Shown in pieces: positions 36,464 through 45,239 of a stretch of DNA of 64,000 nucleotides (positions within the stretch are counted from its first letter, which is position 1; the number at the start of each line of letters is the position of its first letter). The notes beneath the pieces are model-generated. The model did no database searches. It was not told the DNA's origin and was given only the letters and a program-made list of their open reading frames with translations. Both the position numbers and the translations under genes were made by a program. This stretch comes from CAIQPS01 sp963783835 (GTDB taxonomy: Bacteria > Actinomycetota > Thermoleophilia > RBG-16-64-13): contig CAWAOX010000020.1 of NCBI GenBank assembly GCA_963783835.1, positions 1 through 64,000 on the forward strand. Reading direction: 5' to 3'.

Positions 36464-36982
36464 GTGAGCGAGCAGGCGTTGGAAGAGCAGTTCAGCGAGT
36501 TGCTGGACCATTACAGAGGAGAAAGGGGGGCGTTGGTCCCCCTTTTGCAGGGAGCGCAGGCGATCTTCGGCTGGTTGCCCGCGGACGTGATGGCCCGCGT
36601 GGCCGAGGGGGCCGGCGAGCCGCTCAGCATGGCCCTCGGCGTCGCCACTTTCTACTCCCAGTTCCGCTTGAAGCCCCATGCCAAGAACACGGTCAGGTGC
36701 TGCCACGGCACGGCCTGCCATGTGTCCGGCGCTCCTCTGATCTCCCAGGAGATCGAGAGGTGTCTGGGGGTTCACGCCGGGGAGAACACCGAAGACATGC
36801 TCTTCACGCTCGAAGAGGTGCACTGCGTGGGGGCCTGCGGCATGGCTCCCGTAGTGATGATCAACGACCGTGCCCACGGCAAGCTCACCCCGGACAAGGC
36901 GGTCGCGGTCGTCAAGGAGTTCCGGGACGCCGAGTTGGCGGCCGAGCGCTCGGCCGTGGGTAATGGGGAGGCCGGGGCATGA
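36464..36982 (+). CDS. nuoE: NADH dehydrogenase/diaphorase 24 kDa-type subunit (NuoE-like)
   Basis: A thioredoxin-fold [2Fe-2S] protein that accompanies the NADH-oxidising subunit. The 172 residues start at a GTG at 36464. The N-terminal helical region has GALVPLLQGAQAIFGWLP and GVATFYSQF. Cluster ligands are the cysteines in RCCHGTACHVSGA (first pair) and VHCVGACGMAP (second pair). A TACAAT box lies about 75 nt upstream. It overlaps nuoF by ATGA. The three-gene set fits either Complex I or a soluble diaphorase of a hydrogenase or formate dehydrogenase. Confidence 0.9.
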   Translation: MSEQALEEQFSELLDHYRGERGALVPLLQGAQAIFGWLPADVMARVAEGAGEPLSMALGVATFYSQFRLKPHAKNTVRCCHGTACHVSGAPLISQEIERCLGVHAGENTEDMLFTLEEVHCVGACGMAPVVMINDRAHGKLTPDKAVAVVKEFRDAELAAERSAVGNGEAGA

Positions 36983-38868
36983 GCACGGTGGAGCGCGCGC
37001 TGGTCAGGCCGGCGCCTGGCAAACCGCGCCGGACCATCCCCGACGTCGACATCCGCATCTGTCTCGGCACTGGAGGAGTGGCGGCGGGCAGCCGCGAGGT
37101 CCTCAAGGCGTTCGAGGAGAAGCTCGCCCAGACCGATGTGCTCGCCGTCATCCGTCCCCGCGAGGATGACTGCTCCGGGCGGTGTGCGTCTGTCACCGGG
37201 ACGGGTTGCCAGGGTCTCTGCGCCATGGACCCCCTGGTCGAGGTCCATATGGGACTGAACGGCTCCAGAAGCAAAGTCACCTATGGGCAGGTCACCCCCG
37301 CCATGGTCGACGAGATCGTCGCCAAGCATATCTTGGCCGGGGAGCCGATCGAGAAGTGGATCGTCAGGACGGACAAAGGGCCCACCGAGTACGACGCCTT
37401 CTTCGAACGTCAGGAGAAACTCACCCTGCGGCACGTCGGCATCATCGATCCCGAGGAGATCGAGGACTACCTCGAGGCCGACGGATATCAGGCTCTGTAC
37501 AAGGTTCTCTCGAGCATGACCCCCGAGCAGGTCGTCGACGAGATCTTCGCTTCGGGCCTGCGCGGCCGGGGGGGAGCCGGTTTCCCCACCGGACAAAAAT
37601 GGAAGTTCGCGGCGAACAACAAGTCTCCCGACGGGGTCAAGTACTTCATCTGCAACGGCGACGAAGGGGACCCCGGAGCGTTCATGGACTGCTCTGTCCT
37701 GGAAGGCGACCCGCACGCCGTGTTCGAGGGCATGGCCATCGGCGCCTATGCGATCGGCGCGACGATCGGCTACCTCTACGTGCGGGCCGAATACCCGCTT
37801 GCTATCCGCCGGCTCAAGATAGCCATGAAGGCTGCGGAGGAGAAGGGCTTCATCGGCGACAACATCATGGGCTCCGATTTCTCTTTCCACCTGAGGCTCA
37901 AGGAAGGGGCTGGGGCATTCGTGTGCGGGGAAGAGACCGCCATGATGCAGTCGATCGAGGGCGACCGGGGCATGCCCCGTCTGCGGCCCCCGTTCCCGGC
38001 CGAATCGGGCCTCTGGAACCGCCCGACCAACATCAACAACGTGGAGACACTGGCGGTCGTTCCCTGGATAATCCTGAACGGCGCTGAGGCGTTCGCGTCG
38101 CGCGGGTACGAGAGGTCGAAGGGCACAAAGGTGTTTGCTCTGGCCGGCAAAGTGAACCGGACCGGCTTGGCCGAGGTGCCTATGGGGATGCCCCTGAGGG
38201 ACGTCATCTTTGGGATTGGGGGCGGAGTCAAGAAGAACAAGGCGTTCAAGGCCGTGCAGATGGGGGGACCCTCGGGCGGCTGCCTGCCCGAAGCGCTGCT
38301 CGACCTGCCTGTGGACTACGAGACCATCAACCAGACCGGCGCGATCGTAGGATCGGGCGGAATGATCGTGATCGACGAAGACAACTGCATAGTCGATACC
38401 GCCCGCTACTTTCTTGGCTTCACCCAGCAGGAAAGCTGCGGAAAATGCCCGCCCTGCCGGATCGGCACCAAGCGCATGCTCGAGATACTCGACAAGATCT
38501 GCGAGGGCACCGGGACGCTCGCGGACATCACCTTCCTCGAGGAGATCGCCCAACAGGTCAAGATCGGCTCGCTCTGCGGGCTCGGTGCGACGGCTCCCAA
38601 CCCGGTGCAGACCGCTCTCAAGTACTTCCCTGAGGAATTTCGCGAGCACGTGCTCGAGAAGAAATGCCGGGCCGGCGCGTGCGCAGCGCTGACCACGTAT
38701 CTCATCGATCCTGGGACGTGTACTGGATGCCGGGCGTGCGCCCGTGCGTGTCCGGTGCAGGCCATCTCTGGCGAGCGCAAAGAGGTGCATGTCATCGATC
38801 AAGAGCTGTGCATCAAGTGTGGTGCCTGCTTCGACAAGTGTCGGTTCGACGCTGTGAGGAGGTCCTGA
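36979..38868 (+). CDS. nuoF: NADH-binding FMN/iron-sulfur subunit with extra ferredoxin domains (NuoF/HydB-like)
   Basis: The 629 residues are longer than plain NuoF (about 430). The N-terminal thioredoxin-like [2Fe-2S] domain has DVDIRICLGTGGVAAG and CSGRCASVTGTGCQGLC. The NADH/FMN core reads GLRGRGGAGFPTGQKW, then CNGDEGDPGAF and GAFVCGEETAMMQSIEG. The N3 [4Fe-4S] site ESCGKCPPCRIGT follows. Two C-terminal [4Fe-4S] ferredoxin motifs close the protein (CTGCRACARACPVQ and CIKCGACFDKC). This layout is that of the beta subunits of electron-bifurcating hydrogenases and NAD(P)-linked formate dehydrogenases. It is coupled to neighbours on both sides. Confidence 0.92.
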   Translation: MSTVERALVRPAPGKPRRTIPDVDIRICLGTGGVAAGSREVLKAFEEKLAQTDVLAVIRPREDDCSGRCASVTGTGCQGLCAMDPLVEVHMGLNGSRSKVTYGQVTPAMVDEIVAKHILAGEPIEKWIVRTDKGPTEYDAFFERQEKLTLRHVGIIDPEEIEDYLEADGYQALYKVLSSMTPEQVVDEIFASGLRGRGGAGFPTGQKWKFAANNKSPDGVKYFICNGDEGDPGAFMDCSVLEGDPHAVFEGMAIGAYAIGATIGYLYVRAEYPLAIRRLKIAMKAAEEKGFIGDNIMGSDFSFHLRLKEGAGAFVCGEETAMMQSIEGDRGMPRLRPPFPAESGLWNRPTNINNVETLAVVPWIILNGAEAFASRGYERSKGTKVFALAGKVNRTGLAEVPMGMPLRDVIFGIGGGVKKNKAFKAVQMGGPSGGCLPEALLDLPVDYETINQTGAIVGSGGMIVIDEDNCIVDTARYFLGFTQQESCGKCPPCRIGTKRMLEILDKICEGTGTLADITFLEEIAQQVKIGSLCGLGATAPNPVQTALKYFPEEFREHVLEKKCRAGACAALTTYLIDPGTCTGCRACARACPVQAISGERKEVHVIDQELCIKCGACFDKCRFDAVRRS

Positions 38869-41555
38869 TGTCCCCGGCCGGAGGTTCAAACGGGCAGGAA
38901 AAGATCACCCTGACCCTCAACGGGCGCGAAGTGCAGGCCCAACCGGGACAGACCATCCTGGAAGTGGCCCGGGCGGAAGGGGTCGACATCCCCACGCTCT
39001 GCTACGACACCCGTCTTGAAGCGTACGGCGCATGCCGTATGTGCCTGGTGGAGGTCGAGGGGGCGCGCGGGCCGATGGCGGCTTGCGGCACCAAAGTCAG
39101 CGCGGGCATGAAGGTCCAGACCCATACGGAGAAGATCGCGAAGCTCCGCAAGTTCGTCCTCGAACTGCTCCTGACCAATCATCCGCTCGATTGCCCGGTC
39201 TGCGAAGCGGCCGGCGACTGCCGCCTCCAGGACTACGCGTACGAGTATCTGGTCGACATGGTGCCCTGGGGCTGGCGCCCGCCGTCGCTCGACGGGCCCG
39301 GCGACCATCCGAACGTGGCTCACTACGGCTCCAGGTGTATCTTGTGCGGACGCTGCGTGCGCATCTGCCGGGAAGTGATGTCCATCGGTTGCTGGGGTTA
39401 TCTCAACCGGGGCTACGACAGCGAAGTGGACACGCCCTACCGTCTGCCTCTGGTCGACGTCGGCTGCGTGTCCTGCGGGCAGTGCGTGAGCACGTGCCCG
39501 GTGGGCGCGGTCGCCGGGCAGCGGTCCCCGCAAGGTGCCCGGGCATGGCAGACGACCAAAACGGCGACGACCTGTTCGTACTGCGCCGACGGCTGTCGCC
39601 TGCTGATCCATTCGTTCCGGGACCGGGTCGTGCGCATCTCCGCCGAAGAGGAGAAAGGTCTGAACGGCGGCAACCTCTGCGTCAAGGGGCGCTTCGCCCT
39701 GGGCTATGCCGACGCTGCCGACCGACTCATCGCTCCGCAGGTAGCGCAACCCGGCGCCGGGCTCCAGCAGACCACCTGGGACGACGCGCTCGAGACCGCG
39801 GCCGGCAAGCTCGATGCCGTGCGCCGCGAGCATGGGGGCCAGGCCGTAGCGGCCGTCTGCGGGACCAATTGTACGAACGAGGCCGGGTATCTGGTGCAGA
39901 AGCTCATGCGGACCGTGCTTGGCTCGAACAGCGTGGATTCCGTGGACCATCCCGACCTTGCCGCTTCGGAGAAGGCCTTGACCGAAGCCCTGGGGGTTGA
40001 CGCCGCGACCAACTCGCGCTTCGACCTTGAAGCCGCCGACGCCATCCTATTGCTGGGAGCCAACCTCCCCGAGTGCGACCCGGTGCTCGCGCTGACCGTG
40101 ATCAAGGCCCTCAGAAAGAATCGGACCGTCATCGTCGTCGACCCGCGTAGGACCGAGTTGGCCGACAAGGCTACGTACCATCTCGGGCTGAAGCCGGGTA
40201 CCGACCTGGCAGTCCTCCGCGCGATGATGAAGCACGTACTCGATGCGAAGCTTCAGGATGCCGGCTTCATCGCCGACAAGACCGAGGGCTTCGCCGGCTT
40301 GGAGGCCTCCCTGTCAAGCGTCGACGCCGCGGCCGAAGCGGCCGTCGCGGGCGTCGATCCCGATCTCCTGCGGACCGCGGCGGTGGCCTTCGCCCAGGCG
40401 GGCGCCGGGGCCATCTTCGTCGGGCTCGGTCTTTCCCAGGGACCGCAGGCCGAAGAGGCGGTGCGGGCCGCGGCCGATCTGGCCATGCTCACCGGCAACC
40501 TGGGTAGGCCGGGCACCGGCGTATACCCGGCGAGGACGGGAGCCAACTCGCAGGGCCTGGTGGACATGGGAGTGCGTCCCGACCGGGTTCCCGGCGGGGC
40601 CTCGCCTGCTGAACCGGGCTCGCTGGCCAAGCTCGAGGCGGCGTGGGGCGCGCACCTCGCGGCTCTCGCCCCCGGAGTGGCGCTTGCGGACCTCGTACCC
40701 GCCATCGAGGCGGGCACCATCAAGGCGCTCTACGTGGTAGGGGCCGATCCGGTGCTCGCTCTGCCGGATGATGAGCGTAGCCGGAAGGCGCTCGAACTAC
40801 TCGACGTGCTCGTCGTCCAGGATTCATTCCCCACCGACACGGCGGCGGTGGCCGGCGTGGTATTGGCGTCGGCGGTGGCATTCGAGGACGAAGGTACGTT
40901 CACGAGCGGTGAGAGGTTCGTCCAGAGGATACGAGCGGGGGCACCTCCGCGGGGAGAGAGCCTGCCGGATTGGACCATCATCCAGAAGCTGGCGAACGCG
41001 TTAGGCGCCGACTGGGTGTACGCAAGCCCGGCCGACGTCATGCGGGAGATAGCGGAGCTTATCCCCGACTATCGCGGCATCTCATACAGCAGACTCGAAA
41101 CGGCCCGACTCCAGGTCCCCTGCCCAGGTGACGGCGCCGCGGGCACGCCGATACTGCCTGTCGATGCTTTCGCGTCGCGGAAGGCCCGGTTTGTCGCGGT
41201 ACCCGCGGCGACGCCGCAGCAGGGAGGGGATGGTTTCCCCTTCATCCTTCTGACCGGCTCGGTCAAAGAGCATCACGGTACGGGCGTGCGGACCCGACGC
41301 TCCGCCGGTAGCAGCCGGTTGGTGCCGGAAGCGCGGCTCCAGATGAATCCGGCCGATGCGTCGCGGCTCGCCGTCGCCGAGGGCGATACGGTGCGAGCCA
41401 GCGCCAAGGCGGGGGGCATGCTCGAGGTGCAGGTGGCGGTGACCGACCGGGTCCCGGAAGGCGTGGTGTTTCTGCCCGGCTTCTCGGCCAAGGTACCGGT
41501 GTCGCGGCTGCTGGCGTCCGGCGGCCGGACGAACGTGAAGGTGGAGAAAAGCTAG
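38868..41555 (+). CDS. NuoG/formate-dehydrogenase-alpha-like iron-sulfur molybdopterin-fold subunit
   Basis: The 895-residue protein starts at an ATG at 38868 in a TGATG overlap with nuoF. It has an N-terminal [2Fe-2S] domain (YGACRMCLVEVEG), a His-Cys3 cluster (HPLDCPVCEAAGDC), two [4Fe-4S] motifs (CILCGRCVRIC, CVSCGQCVSTC), then the molybdopterin-oxidoreductase first cluster (TTCSYCADGC) and the large cofactor-binding fold ending with the EHHGTGVRTRR-type dinucleotide domain. Where formate dehydrogenases have a catalytic Cys or Sec before His, this protein reads SVDHPDLAASEKAL with no Cys. A structural or electron-transfer role as in Complex I NuoG is therefore likelier than formate oxidation. 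Confidence 0.82.
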   Translation: MSPAGGSNGQEKITLTLNGREVQAQPGQTILEVARAEGVDIPTLCYDTRLEAYGACRMCLVEVEGARGPMAACGTKVSAGMKVQTHTEKIAKLRKFVLELLLTNHPLDCPVCEAAGDCRLQDYAYEYLVDMVPWGWRPPSLDGPGDHPNVAHYGSRCILCGRCVRICREVMSIGCWGYLNRGYDSEVDTPYRLPLVDVGCVSCGQCVSTCPVGAVAGQRSPQGARAWQTTKTATTCSYCADGCRLLIHSFRDRVVRISAEEEKGLNGGNLCVKGRFALGYADAADRLIAPQVAQPGAGLQQTTWDDALETAAGKLDAVRREHGGQAVAAVCGTNCTNEAGYLVQKLMRTVLGSNSVDSVDHPDLAASEKALTEALGVDAATNSRFDLEAADAILLLGANLPECDPVLALTVIKALRKNRTVIVVDPRRTELADKATYHLGLKPGTDLAVLRAMMKHVLDAKLQDAGFIADKTEGFAGLEASLSSVDAAAEAAVAGVDPDLLRTAAVAFAQAGAGAIFVGLGLSQGPQAEEAVRAAADLAMLTGNLGRPGTGVYPARTGANSQGLVDMGVRPDRVPGGASPAEPGSLAKLEAAWGAHLAALAPGVALADLVPAIEAGTIKALYVVGADPVLALPDDERSRKALELLDVLVVQDSFPTDTAAVAGVVLASAVAFEDEGTFTSGERFVQRIRAGAPPRGESLPDWTIIQKLANALGADWVYASPADVMREIAELIPDYRGISYSRLETARLQVPCPGDGAAGTPILPVDAFASRKARFVAVPAATPQQGGDGFPFILLTGSVKEHHGTGVRTRRSAGSSRLVPEARLQMNPADASRLAVAEGDTVRASAKAGGMLEVQVAVTDRVPEGVVFLPGFSAKVPVSRLLASGGRTNVKVEKS

Positions 41556-44044
41556 GGCGCGACACTCTCAGATGAAGCGGGATCCCCTGCGGCGTGCTTC
41601 GCGGGGGACCTCGCGGTTTTTTTGTCTGTCTTGCGCGATGCTTGCCGGGCTTTTTCGGCCAGGAGAGCCAGGCGGTCTATCACCATCCGGCTGATCGTGC
41701 CTTCCGGGTACGTCCCGTCGTCGGCGGGCTCACCCGCGGGGAGTCCGGTAAGCAGGCTGATGCCCTCGTCGATCAGCGTGACCGGGATGATGTGAAAGCG
41801 GCCTGCCTCGACCGCCTCACGCACTCTGGGACCGAGCATCAGGTTGGAGACGTTGGACTTCGGTATGAGCACGGTCTCGTCGCCCTTGAGGCCAAGCGCC
41901 TCGCAGACCGCGAAGAAGCCTTCTATCTTCTCGTTCACCCCGCCAATGGCCTGTACCTGGCCGCGCTGGTTGACCGACCCGGTCACCGCGAAGCGCTGCT
42001 GTATGGGCGCGCCCGAGAGGGAGGAGAGGAGCGCGTAGAGCTCCGCCGAGGAGGCGCTGTCTCCTTCGACCCCCGAATAGGACTGTTCGAAGGCCAGTCG
42101 CGCCGTAAGCGACAGCGGTCCATCTGACGCATATTTCGAACCGAGGTAGCCGGCAAGGATGAGAACGCCCTTGGAGTGGATGGGACCGCCCATCTCGACT
42201 TCGCGCTCGATGTCGAGCACCCCACCGTCGCCCAGGCGGTGAGTGGCGGTGATCCGGCTCGGCCGGCCAAACATGTAGTCGCCGATGGAGGAGACGGACA
42301 GGCCGTTGATCTGGCCGACGACGGCACCCTGGGTGTCGACCATGACGGTCGCGTCGGCGATCATCTCGCGGACGCGCTCCTCGACGAGGTTAGAACGGTA
42401 GACTCGCTGGTCGATGGCCTTCTGGACATGTTCCCGCTCGACCACGAGCGTCCTGCTAGCCGGCTGTGCTTTGCGGGCCCAATAGGACGACTCCATCAGC
42501 AGGTCGTGAACATCCGTGAACTTGGTCGTCATCTTGCGCTGGTCTTCGACGAGCCGCGAGGTCTGCTCGATCACGCGGCCGACCGCGTCGGCCGAGAACG
42601 GGGGCAGGTCGTGCCCGCGGGCGACCCGGCCGATGAAACGGGCGTACAACTGCTCGTTCTCCGGAGTCCGGTCGGCGACCGAGTCGAAATCGGCCTTGAC
42701 CTTGAACAGCTCCTGAAAGTCCGGGTCCTGGCTGTATAGCAGGTAGTACACGGAGGACTCGCCGATGAGCACTATCTTCGCCTTGAAGGGGATAGGCTCG
42801 GGGTCGAGTGAGGCGGTAGCCGCGAAGCCCATCTGCTGGTTGATGTCCTCTATTCTGATCTCGCCGGTCTTGAGAGCCCGCTTCAAGCCTTCCCAGGCGT
42901 AGGGCATGAGTAGGACATCCCGGGCGTCCAAGACCAGGAACCCGCCGTTCGCCTTGTGCAGCGCACCCGCCTTGATCATGCTGAAATCTGTGAAGAGGGC
43001 GCCGAACTGGGCTTGATGCTCCACCCGGCCGACCAGGTTCTGCAGCACCGGGTTGGTCTCGGTGATGACCGGCGCGCCTTCCAGGCCGGAGTTGTCGACG
43101 ACCACGTTGATACGGTATTTCTGGAACGCGCTCTCGCGCTTCTGCCGCTGGGAGATAGGCATGCCCATGAACGTCATGGGCGTCTCGTCATCCGACTTCT
43201 TGAAGTCGTCGGCGTTCTCCACCACGTCTTTCATCACGGCCTGCAGGTAGTCAGACATCTCAGACAGGTGGCACCAGCGCTCGCAGGTCTCGTCCACCAG
43301 ATGCCGCGCCGCGAAGTCGGTGACCTTCCGGTCGAGTTCTCGCAATGCGTCGCGGCCGGCGCGCTCGTCCTGACGGACGAGGCGCATGAGCATCTGCAAC
43401 TCTTCGTTGAGCACCTCGAGGCCCTCGTCGATCCGCTTCCGCTCCTCGGGCGGCAGCGCCTCGTAGGCCTCGCGGGACATCGTCTCGCCTTCTGGAGTCT
43501 TGGGCGCAATAGCCAGCCCCGCGGGCGTCTGCACTATCGCGAAGCCCTGTGCCTCGGCCTTCTCGTTCAGGCCGCTCAGCTTGGCTTCCTGTTGCTCTCC
43601 GACCTTCTGCGCGATGATGCGTTTCTGCTTCTCGTACTCCTCGCCCTCGAAGGCCTGGGTGATGGCCGCCTGGAGATCCTCGACAAGCTTCTCCATGTCC
43701 TTCCGAAAGGCCTGGGCCTTGCCTCCCGGCATCCGTATGGCGTTAGGCGATGAGGGCTTGGCGAAGTTGTAGACGTAGATCCAGTCATCGGGAGCAGGCA
43801 GAGAGGCAGCCGCCCGTTTGAGGAATTCGTAGACGGTCGTGGTCTTGCCGGTCCCCATGGGGCCGACCGCGAAGATGTTGTATCCCTCGCTGTCGATTCC
43901 CATGCCGAATTCGACGGAGGAGACAGCCCGGTCCTGGCCTATGATCTCGGTGAGATCGGGAAGATCCGCGGTCGTGTCGAACGAGAGGGGCCCGCAGGCT
44001 CGGTAGATCTCGTTCGTTCCCAGTTCTGCCGGCAGTTTGGCCAT
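41552..44044 (-). CDS. LonB-type ATP-dependent protease (AAA_32 plus Lon protease domain)
   Basis: The 830-residue protein starts at the ATG at 44044 behind GGAGG; the open frame upstream to 44164 runs toward tRNA-Leu and is not conserved. An N-terminal AAA region with Walker A GPMGTGKTTTVYEF near residue 60 is followed by a long helical insertion, a central NGGFLVLDARDVL Walker-B-like segment, and the C-terminal Lon protease domain. The Ser-Lys dyad is in GDSASSAELYALLS and GGVNEKIEG. This family degrades unfolded proteins in the cytosol. Its stop codon overlaps that of the convergent nuoG-like gene. Confidence 0.92.
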   Translation of the reverse strand: MAKLPAELGTNEIYRACGPLSFDTTADLPDLTEIIGQDRAVSSVEFGMGIDSEGYNIFAVGPMGTGKTTTVYEFLKRAAASLPAPDDWIYVYNFAKPSSPNAIRMPGGKAQAFRKDMEKLVEDLQAAITQAFEGEEYEKQKRIIAQKVGEQQEAKLSGLNEKAEAQGFAIVQTPAGLAIAPKTPEGETMSREAYEALPPEERKRIDEGLEVLNEELQMLMRLVRQDERAGRDALRELDRKVTDFAARHLVDETCERWCHLSEMSDYLQAVMKDVVENADDFKKSDDETPMTFMGMPISQRQKRESAFQKYRINVVVDNSGLEGAPVITETNPVLQNLVGRVEHQAQFGALFTDFSMIKAGALHKANGGFLVLDARDVLLMPYAWEGLKRALKTGEIRIEDINQQMGFAATASLDPEPIPFKAKIVLIGESSVYYLLYSQDPDFQELFKVKADFDSVADRTPENEQLYARFIGRVARGHDLPPFSADAVGRVIEQTSRLVEDQRKMTTKFTDVHDLLMESSYWARKAQPASRTLVVEREHVQKAIDQRVYRSNLVEERVREMIADATVMVDTQGAVVGQINGLSVSSIGDYMFGRPSRITATHRLGDGGVLDIEREVEMGGPIHSKGVLILAGYLGSKYASDGPLSLTARLAFEQSYSGVEGDSASSAELYALLSSLSGAPIQQRFAVTGSVNQRGQVQAIGGVNEKIEGFFAVCEALGLKGDETVLIPKSNVSNLMLGPRVREAVEAGRFHIIPVTLIDEGISLLTGLPAGEPADDGTYPEGTISRMVIDRLALLAEKARQASRKTDKKTARSPAKHAAGDPASSESVAP

Positions 44045-44137
44045 TGGATCCTCCGGTCGGGTCGGTAGTTGCACGCGCTGCGTACGGGCGACGCTACACA
44101 GGTACCCACTGAAACCGTCAGGAAACCGCGAAGATAG

Positions 44138-44222
44138 TGTCCGAGGGGGGACTTGAACCCCCATGAGTTATTCACTCACTAGGCCCTCAACCTAGCGCGT
44201 CTGCCTATTCCGCCACTCGGAC
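44138..44222 (-). tRNA. tRNA-Leu (GAG)
   Basis: An 85-nt class II tRNA with 7-bp acceptor GTCCGAG/CTCGGAC, anticodon loop TTGAGGG giving GAG, a long variable arm (GTGAGTGAATAACTCAT region), T-loop TTCAAGT and discriminator A. No CCA is encoded. Confidence 0.96.
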
Positions 44223-44241
44223 ATGGGCGAAAGCCGGGGTG

Positions 44242-44270
44242 AGTATAAGCCTGGCGGCAGGGGGCGTCAA
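44242..44270 (-). promoter_or_regulatory. Sigma-70 promoter of tRNA-Leu
   Basis: On the minus strand, TTGACG (44265-44270) and TATACT (44242-44247) are separated by exactly 17 nt. The -10 box ends 19 nt before the tRNA. Confidence 0.8.
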
Positions 44271-44550
44271 CTCGAGACCCGGTCAGGAGACAGCGTTCGG
44301 AACTGATCTGGGCCGGTTGGGAAGCGCTTATACCAGAATTGTGAAAGGGCCCTGCTTAGGGCGCGGGCCTATCTGTTGGTGGCTGCCAAGCTCGGCCCCA
44401 GGGCGGGCTCCTCCCGCTATCCGACCCTGAGCAGAACCGGCCTGTGCTGGGTCAATGGGGAGTGTGGGGCTTGCCCCGCAATGTGCTCGTGAAGACTGGC
44501 GACACGCGCATGCGCAGGCCCCTGGTGTACGAACTGGCGGGACGCAAAGG

Positions 44551-44579
44551 TTGACCTCCACCGCCGGGATTGTTACCCT
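44551..44579 (+). promoter_or_regulatory. Candidate promoter of the sigma-factor gene
   Basis: TTGACC (44551-44556) and TACCCT (44574-44579) have a 17-nt spacer. The -10 is poor, so the promoter may be weak, activator-dependent or read by an alternative sigma factor. The rest of 44271-44550 shows no gene. Confidence 0.4.
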
Positions 44580-44622
44580 GGGCGACGTGCTTGGACCGGG
44601 GGGGACGAACGCTCACTCCTCA

Positions 44623-44647
44623 GTATCGGCCGGTTTTTGGCCGATAC
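44623..44647 (+). promoter_or_regulatory. 9-bp hairpin in the leader of the sigma-factor gene
   Basis: GTATCGGCC pairs with GGCCGATAC around a GGTTTTT loop, 33 nt before the GTG at 44680. The U-rich part is in the loop rather than after the stem, so it is not a standard terminator. Confidence 0.45.
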
Positions 44648-44679
44648 CGTGCTTGTGGTGAGATGAAGAAGGGAGCCAG

Positions 44680-45234
44680 GTGAGCCTCGGCTTAGAATTT
44701 CCCTCGGTCCTTGTTGCTGCACGGACCGGCGCAGAGTGGGCCTGGACGAAGCTATATCGTGATCTGGCGCCCAGCGTTCTTCGCTATTTCCGATGCTACT
44801 CGGCTGAAAGCGCCGACGATCTCCTCGGCGAGGTGTTTCTCCAGGTAGTCCGTGACTTGCCTGGATTCGTTGGCGGTGAAGATCAGTTTCGTGCCTGGGT
44901 CTTCACCGTTGCCCGGAGACGACTGGTCGATGAGTGGCGGCGACAGGGAAGGCGCAGGGAGGACTCCTGTTCCGACAACCTGCCTCTCATCTCCACTGAG
45001 CCCCAAGAGGTAGAGGAGAGTGTCCTCAGGCGTCTCAGCGAGCAGCGCGTCCGTTCGGTCCTTCTTCGCCTGACCTCCGCTCAGCGCGACGTTCTGTTTC
45101 TGCGTATCATCGCTGGCCTCTCCATCAGCGATACCGCTCAGGTCCTTGGAACTACCCCCGGGGGCGTGAAGTCCCTACAGGTTCGCGGCCTCGAAGCAAT
45201 CCGCCGGCTCTGCCCGGAGGAGGCCGTATCCTAA
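44680..45234 (+). CDS. RNA polymerase sigma factor, ECF/sigma-70 family
   Basis: The 184-residue protein has region 2 (ADDLLGEVFLQVVRDLPGF, then FRAWVFTVARRRLVDEWRR, the DNA-melting helix) and region 4 (LLRLTSAQRDVLFLRIIAGLSISDTAQVLGTTPGGVKSLQVRGLEAI, quoted in pieces: helix-turn-helix LSISDTAQVLGTT). The linker is short and there is no region 1 or 3, as in ECF factors. It starts at a GTG at 44680 behind GGGAGCCAGG. The next gene, 5 nt later, encodes a membrane protein with a cytosolic N-terminal part, the usual place for an anti-sigma factor. Confidence 0.88.
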   Translation: MSLGLEFPSVLVAARTGAEWAWTKLYRDLAPSVLRYFRCYSAESADDLLGEVFLQVVRDLPGFVGGEDQFRAWVFTVARRRLVDEWRRQGRRREDSCSDNLPLISTEPQEVEESVLRRLSEQRVRSVLLRLTSAQRDVLFLRIIAGLSISDTAQVLGTTPGGVKSLQVRGLEAIRRLCPEEAVS

Positions 45235-45239
45235 TCGAC

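Noticed and set aside
36772..38889. 705-residue minus-strand open frame opposite nuoF
   Set aside because: It is a high-GC antisense shadow; the plus-strand protein has every expected motif.
38868..41555. Catalytic formate dehydrogenase alpha subunit
   Set aside because: The Cys/Sec position is not filled, so formate oxidation cannot be supported.
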